In this document: one piece after another, positions 58,566 to 64,000 of the stretch
How positions within the stretch are numbered: position 1 is the stretch's first letter
How the letters are laid out: the number at the start of each line of letters is the position of its first letter
DNA from: Evernia prunastri
Lineage: Eukaryota > Ascomycota > Lecanoromycetes > Lecanorales > Parmeliaceae
NCBI GenBank assembly: GCA_003184365.1
Contig: NKYR01000161.1
Span: 1 to 64,000, forward strand
Direction of reading: 5' to 3'
Length of the DNA stretch: 64,000 bases
The notes under the pieces: model-generated
Told to the model about the DNA's origin: nothing
Seen by the model: the letters and a program-made list of their open reading frames with translations, nothing else
Database searches by the model: none
Program-made: the position numbers and the translations under genes

Positions 58566-60435
58566 ATGGCGCACGAGGAGCACAGGATGTCTCGCGAGCC
58601 AAGGGGCCAGGCAACAAAGAAAGCAAGAGAGTGGAGGCAACCCTCAACGTTGCACTTTGTCAAAATGGCAGTGACCCCTTCAAGGGCGCATTTCCCTGTC
58701 CGTGACGCAAAAGAGGAGAAAAGCATCAGGGCTCATGTCATGAAAGACTACCTCCAGCAGAAAGCTCAGTCTTCAGAGCCTGGCAATACATCACTAGCTA
58801 TGTCGAAGCTATCTGACCATCAGAATCAATTCCGTCTACCTTCGGGAGGAAAACGCAAAGGATCACGCCGTGGGACCAAGGAGGTTAGCTCAGATGAGCG
58901 TACTTCGACATCAGCATTGACAAAGAAGAGAGCAATTGCGCCGAAAGACCACCAGAGCTTGCGTTATGTTGTGTTATCAAGCTCTTTGGCAAATAAAGCA
59001 TTAGCGAACTTTCCCTCTCCCACCAATACTTCAACGCCAGGGACAATAGCCTTACTAGAGTATTACCATAGTTCATTTTGGGACAATTCATTAGCGGTGA
59101 ATCCTGAAGGCAGATGGATGTCCGTTGCTGCTTCCGATCCGGCGATGTTCCATGCTACTCTTTGCCTGGTTGCTCTGCACAAAGTTCAAACGCGTGAAGA
59201 GCCACAGGCGAAATCCTACTTCTGGCATAGGGGCGAAGCGATGCGCCTGATATCTCAGAACCTAGCCGACCCGAAACACGCGACTTCGGATGCCACTATT
59301 GGGGCTGTGGCCGTCCTGTCAGCCTCTGATAATAGTGTAAGTCTCTGTTTTGTTCTCTGCGTCCTCTGACGGTGGCCCCGGAATCTGAGGCCTCTAGAAA
59401 GGGCGATTACGTACCGTCTGCGCGAACAAGTTATCGTTGATCGCCAGCGGGTGATTAGACCTGCAATCGCATTAGGAGTAGACACTGTATCTCTTTGGTC
59501 CCAAGACTGAGAAGGAGTTGTTGACTTTTGAGAAACAATAGGTGCACTGGCCGTCGATCACCCAAACATCCCATATAGAAGGCATGTTTACGCTTGTTGG
59601 GCTTCGAGGTGGCATTCACGGGATGGACACGAACAGACACATTCAACGCGTCGTCGCATGGGCAGACGTACTCCATGCGACTGCACATAATTCGCTCCCA
59701 CAGCTTGGACTCGCTCAATATACTGCACACTGCGAGACGCAGCGCTTAAAAGACGTTGCGAAGCAGCACATGCACTCAATAGCGGCCGGGCAGGATTTTG
59801 TGCCTGCATACTTTCAAAAGGTGTTGGGGGATCTGCAGGCTTTGGCCATGGCGAAATCGCTGCTAATAAAGGAAGCAGACTCCAACATGCAGGAATTGCG
59901 ACCAATCTTCAGCAGTCATCTTTTCGCGACAGAGCACAGCATTCTGGAGCTAGGACATGCAGAAGCTTCCTCGGATTCGATGATGGGGAATGTCGCCGGT
60001 GTTGAGGCAGTCAAGGCCGCGGCGCTCATATTCACCTTCCACGGTCTTCGAGACATAGCCATTACCGCGTCATTCTTCGATAGCCTTGTCGGGCGGTTGC
60101 GAGACGGACTCTGCGGTGTCCTTGATCGTGTGTCCAAATGCCAGAACCCAGCGTCCACCCCCGACGAAGCTTTAGCTGCACCGTTCCTCCTGTGGCTCTG
60201 TGTAAACGGATGGAAAGCCAGTGCGACCAAAAGCCGACAGACAGATCGGGAGTTTTTCATCGAGAAGGCCGCTGTACTATGTGAGAGCGCAAAAATCGAC
60301 TCGATGGAGGAACTAGACTCTCACGTACGCCAGACAGTCTTCATGGCCGAGTATTACGTACCAGCTTACGGCGGTCTATGGGCGGATATCAACGCCTGGA
60401 CCGCTTCACATGATACTGATGGGACATTGTCATAA
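58566..60435 (+). CDS. Fungal-specific transcription factor-like protein (Fungal_trans_2 type), no Zn2Cys6
   Basis: Exons 58566-59336 and 59542-60435 are joined across a 205-bp intron (GTAAGT...AATAG), giving 554 residues. The start ATG has the context GTACCATGG. After a basic N-terminus comes the IRAHVMKDYL signature (54-63), found in many fungal regulators that lack a zinc cluster. The central and C-terminal domain includes LLEYYHSSFWDN, FHATLCLVALHK, the GGIHGMDTNRHIQRVVAWADVL segment across intron 1, and a helical tail. No C6 finger is present, so DNA binding, if any, uses another route or a partner. It sits at the end of the P450/UGT/MFS/reductase group and could be its local regulator. 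The intron is long and might hide a short extra exon. Confidence 0.8.
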
Positions 60436-61677
60436 AAGCAATATAACCGTGACAATAAGGCTGGTTCGAGGGACGAATGGTTTTGACGTCAACCTGCCTC
60501 TGGCACTCTCTAAATAGCTGCTATTTGCGAGGAGCTAATTACTGCAGCTACTCGAGCTTATGACGGGACTGTGCTCTACTTTTGCAAGCAAATTGCGAAA
60601 AATATGAGCAATTTGCTTCATCTTCAGATACATGCCGCTTTACCCCGTTGCCGCCTTGCTGTGTCCGGAGGGGTCGAAAGAGGTCCGCGCTCTTGCAATA
60701 CTTGGATTACGATTGATCTCTTATCCTCTGACCTTCTTCTGATCGCGTAACGTTATATCTATTAGAACCGTATCGAGTAGAAGTAGCCTATAACGATTCC
60801 GTCACCGACGATAGCTCCCAGCGATCACGCGCAAATATGATTCACCGCAGACCCAATCTCGCTTATCTATCGCGATGTTCGTCTTTCTCTCGCTCGATTC
60901 CCCGTAGGTACTTCATGGGCAGTCTATTGGGAGCTTCTCCTGCAGAGAGCGTTTACCATGATTCAGGATCGGAGCCTTCCGGCCGCCAGTCGAACAAGCC
61001 TCGCGATCTTTCAAGTTGGGCGGACACTGAATTGCTTCTTGGAAAAGTGAAGACTTGCGGACGCGCTTGGATCTCGGTAAGCCGTGAGGAAAGTTGAAAA
61101 TGAGAGCGTCATCGTCGGCTTGGCGATTTCCGAGTCCCTTAGAGTCTGGGGCGGACTTGGCTATGTCATATTAATAGGACGGAATCATCAGGAGTACTGA
61201 CCAGCTCTGAAGGAAGAGGTCATCCGTCGAAAGAACAGTCAGCGAAAGCTACTCTTGACGTAATCTGCGTGAGTGGCCCGATGAGTACGTGGACTCCGCC
61301 CGAAGCTTTGGATTCTTCGCTTGCTCGCGACATTGGGACTGGGTGGCGGGTCGTTTGGCAATCACAATGCAGGTTGCAAATTAGAATGCTGTTCATGGAA
61401 AGACGTCCAAAGATCCTATAGGTACTTTGCAACTGATAGTCGCGGAGCTCGCACCTCATTTTAGGTATGCGCATTCGACACCCTTTTGTTCAAAAGACAT
61501 GGCTAATTCAGAACCGTCAGAAGCTGTTGTGTACCGATCGATGGCGGAATGCACCCGGTCCATTCCTTGGATGCTGAGGCCTTCTTGAGAGCGAGAGTAC
61601 TAATTGTAATTGCGTTCAGTAGACTACAACAGCAGATGCCGCCGAACGCTTTCGTAGACGATTCAAGCTGGTCACCA
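60436..61677. other. Intergenic, no confident gene
   Basis: 1242 bp. The plus frame at 60837-61097 (86 codons, MIHRRPNLAYLS) is followed by a possible GTAAGC donor at its end and has a W-x16-W pair that faintly recalls a Myb repeat, but I found no in-frame continuation. The rest shows nothing recognisable. Confidence 0.4.
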
Positions 61678-63080
61678 TTATGGCCACCGATACTTTATGG
61701 GCGGATCTGCTCTTTGAGTTGCTTCACTGCCCTCATCTGAAGCCGCATACCAGTCACGCTCGAGTCCTTCGAACTCAGCCGGATCTGTCACTTGCTTGAT
61801 CCAAGCAGGGTCCGTGCATCCACGAAACCTTGGTATCTTCCTGCGCACAACAAGCCGCAATGTCTCTTCGCCGTTTTTCTCCGGTCTGATGCAGAAGTAG
61901 ACATTGGTACCACAATCCTTGCAGTTGCAGTACAACGCACATGACGAGCACCAACAGTACTCAGGCCATGATATCTGGTTTCCCATCCATCGAAGTCTCA
62001 AACATTCCGGAGTGTAAAGACGCGACACGAATGGGTCATTGATTCGCAAATGCTTGCAGATGCATACGTTCATTTGACTGAGAACGTCTTCCACGAGCTT
62101 TTTCGACGGCGCGTCGTCTTTGCCGCGAATCACCGCGATTGGCCACTCGACAACCACAGTTGACTTTTTGTCATCTAGATTCGGGGCGAGCACTTGCCAC
62201 CCTTTTCCTCCGCATGTGTGGCTCCAGTGAGGTTGTGCAGAGGTTGTTATCAGATTATGGTCAAACACCCAGTGTGGGCAAATCCACAGGCGCCCAGCGC
62301 TACCCAAACAATGACGTTCGCGACTAGATTGCGCAAGTGACTCTAATGAGAAGAGCGATTGATTGTGCGTATCAGCACAGCCACTACAGACTGCTTTAGA
62401 TTTTGGGATCTTGTTGTCACGATCGAGCATGTAGAGTAACTCCAAGCGTTCTGAGTGGTGTAAGTTCTGCGTTATGGTAGTCATGGTATATCTGATCCCA
62501 CTCCCTGGGAGTCGCCAGTCGACAACTTTCAATCTGGGAAGGTTGTTGCAGAGGGTAAGGTTGGAAAGCTGCGTTACCTGGTTTTTTTCTCCAAGCGACT
62601 GTTCAATGGTGACGCCCATTTTTTGCGAATCGTCCGGCACGAGTAACTTAGTGACATAAGACTGCTTGATGGCAGATATTGTCCAATGATGAGGAGGATC
62701 TCGGCGGGAAAACCTGGCAAGATAGTTCGGACGAGCTTCCCGCTTGCTAAATTGGCTATTGAAGTGATAGGAACGTCTAAATCGTCTTCACGGGAGCAAA
62801 TAGGCCCACGAGTTCCATATGATGTCCTTTCCGTGTCACTTTCCTCTTGGGGCGGACTACATGACTGGTTATCATGCTGCGGAGATTCGTATGCTATGAT
62901 CGGCTCCTGATACGTTGTTAAGCCGTCCTCAGAAGGCTTGGGAGCAGTCTGTGTCGCGGCTATTATGTCTTGTGGCGGTGGAAGTTGCGATTGAGCATCA
63001 GATTCGAGGCACTCATGGGACTTATCCGAGTCCCGAAGACATGAAACAGCGTCTGCACAATTCTTGAGAGCTGCGGACAT
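61678..63080 (-). CDS. F-box protein with cysteine-rich C-terminal region
   Basis: Exons 63080-62578 and 62533-61678 join across a 44-bp intron (GTAACG...CCCAG), giving 452 residues. The start ATG (MSAALKNCADAV) is the first in frame; the frame is open further upstream to 63401 without an ATG, so another exon is possible. The first ~125 residues are disordered and rich in Ser/Pro/Gln. The F-box follows at about 128-160 (FPAEILLIIGQYLPSSSLMSLSYSC). A fungal F-box-associated region comes next: ERLELLYMLDRD, SKAVCSGCADTH, CLGSAGRLWICPHWVFD, VCICKHLRIND, then WCSSCALYCNCKDCGTN and FRGCTDPAWIKQVTDPAEF. Paired cysteines suggest zinc binding. It would be a substrate receptor of an SCF ubiquitin ligase; its target is unknown. 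Confidence 0.83.
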
Positions 63081-64000
63081 CTCCACCGTGATCGAGGGCG
63101 GAGAGGGGATCAAAGTTGACAATCTCAGATATAAGACTGCGCTTTCAGCAAAATCTTTGGTATGCAGGCTTTCAAGAAGGGAGTCTAGTCGGAGTGCTTT
63201 GGAGCAAGCCGAAACAAGCGGGTTCCGTACTTCCAGTTGGTAACTTCTCGCCCTCGTGAAAAGATTTTTGGTATCACAATGTTTCGATTGAACAGCCCAT
63301 TTATGTAACGGACTTGGGGCCAAGCCAGGCAATCCTGTTGGAGAGTGTTTTTTTGGCGGGATTTTGAGCGATTTAGAGTCAAATGTCTCAAATGGGAGCA
63401 ATGAACGAGATCAAGCTTGCTGCAGCATGAGAACATCTGCAGGCGGGGAAGAGACTTCCGGTGCTGGTCTCTGCACCTTTGGTTATGCTAACAGCCATTT
63501 CAGAACAGGAGCTGCCGGGAGAATAGTTGTGCCCACTGATTCCAGTGCCGACCCCGGACACACCTTGTCAACTCTTGCGATCTGGGTCAGCGCAAGAATT
63601 AGAGGTCATTGTGCGCCAAGAGCGTGTAATGGTGTGATATTTCAGCCAAGCCATTGCCAAGCAAGGCAACATAGCCGAAATATCACAGTGGGGTTGGTGG
63701 CGGCGCTCAGCTTGGCGCCAAGCTTCGGAGTTTCTACGACGTTGCCAAACCCACCATTCGTGTTCAGATCTCAGCTGCGAGCGTATGGACAAGCCAATTT
63801 TGGCCTCGCCTCGGAATTCTCTGATCATGTTGGCAGTTCTAGGGAACTCATTTTCGAAGCTTCAAGGAATGTTACGCGTGTGGGCAGTTTGGTGACCTGA
63901 AGCCCCTCGATACTAGAGGCGATGGCGTCATGGTATATTGCGCTACTGACGGTTCGACAGTGACAAGAGGGCGTTAAGTTGGAAGAAAGAGATTGCAGAG
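63081..64000. other. Upstream region of the F-box gene, no confident gene
   Basis: Contains the open but ATG-less extension of the F-box frame (to 63401) and a plus-strand frame at 63364-63900 (178 codons) whose residue make-up is unremarkable. Its early part may hold the F-box promoter. The window ends here. Confidence 0.4.

Noticed and set aside
60837..61097. 86-codon frame with a tryptophan pair resembling a Myb repeat
   Set aside because: The spacing between tryptophans is three residues short of the usual, and I found no in-frame downstream exon after the possible donor.
63364..63900. 178-codon plus frame at the window end
   Set aside because: Overlaps the open upstream extension of the F-box gene on the other strand, and no domain or codon pattern supports it.

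Overview
The window looks like a scaffold from a filamentous ascomycete (Pezizomycotina-type fungus). The grounds are short introns of 44-76 bp with GT-AG ends and CTAAC/CTGAC-like branch sites, fungal gene families (NACHT-ankyrin STAND protein, Fungal_trans_2-type regulator, ULD-type protein, DHA2 transporter), and a long AT-rich block that looks like repeat-induced point mutation (RIP). I cannot name the species. Six single lower-case n characters (23662, 40529, 40724, 41393, 42346, 43434) mark joins made by the assembler, and all six fall inside repeats.

Region 1 (1-26333) is a graveyard of retrotransposons. It is extremely AT-rich, and most surviving C is in CpG. Stop-riddled but readable remains include three Gypsy-type pol regions: plus strand about 2440-5400, minus strand about 17000-12780, and plus strand about 19510-24900. 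The plus-strand pair carries a C-terminal chromodomain-like stretch. Associated LTR pieces lie at about 2080-2422, 5495-5680, 9940-10053, 19133-19507 and 26123-26333. Three GC-normal LINE 3' ends (1-345, 11929-12779, and 23288-24070 inverted) sit in this block. They end in CAAT tails and look younger than the mutation that wrecked their surroundings.

Region 2 (26334-39440) is ordinary gene space: a conserved coiled-coil protein of unknown role (28218-30337, minus), the AP-3 adaptor delta subunit (30783-34079, minus), the ER membrane complex subunit EMC2 (34555-35683, plus), and a ULD-type ubiquitin-like protein with a repeated Ala-rich coiled coil (36853-38748, plus).

Region 3 (39442-44569) is a piggyBac-type transposase locus. 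It has been assembled as a chain of partly overlapping pieces joined by n, with one clear premature stop and one end showing TTAA followed by CCCTAGA. Just beyond it lies a NACHT-ankyrin (NLR-like) gene (44570-47950).

Region 4 (48402-60435) resembles a small secondary-metabolism or detoxification cluster: a GT1 glycosyltransferase, a cytochrome P450 whose first third I could not put in one frame, a DHA2 drug/H+ antiporter, an NAD(P)-dependent DFR-like reductase and a fungal-specific regulator. The promoter side of the reductase carries three ~60-bp repeats, each with a CCAAT box. No backbone synthase (PKS, NRPS, terpene cyclase) is in view. Region 5 (61678-63080) holds an F-box protein with a cysteine-rich C-terminal part.
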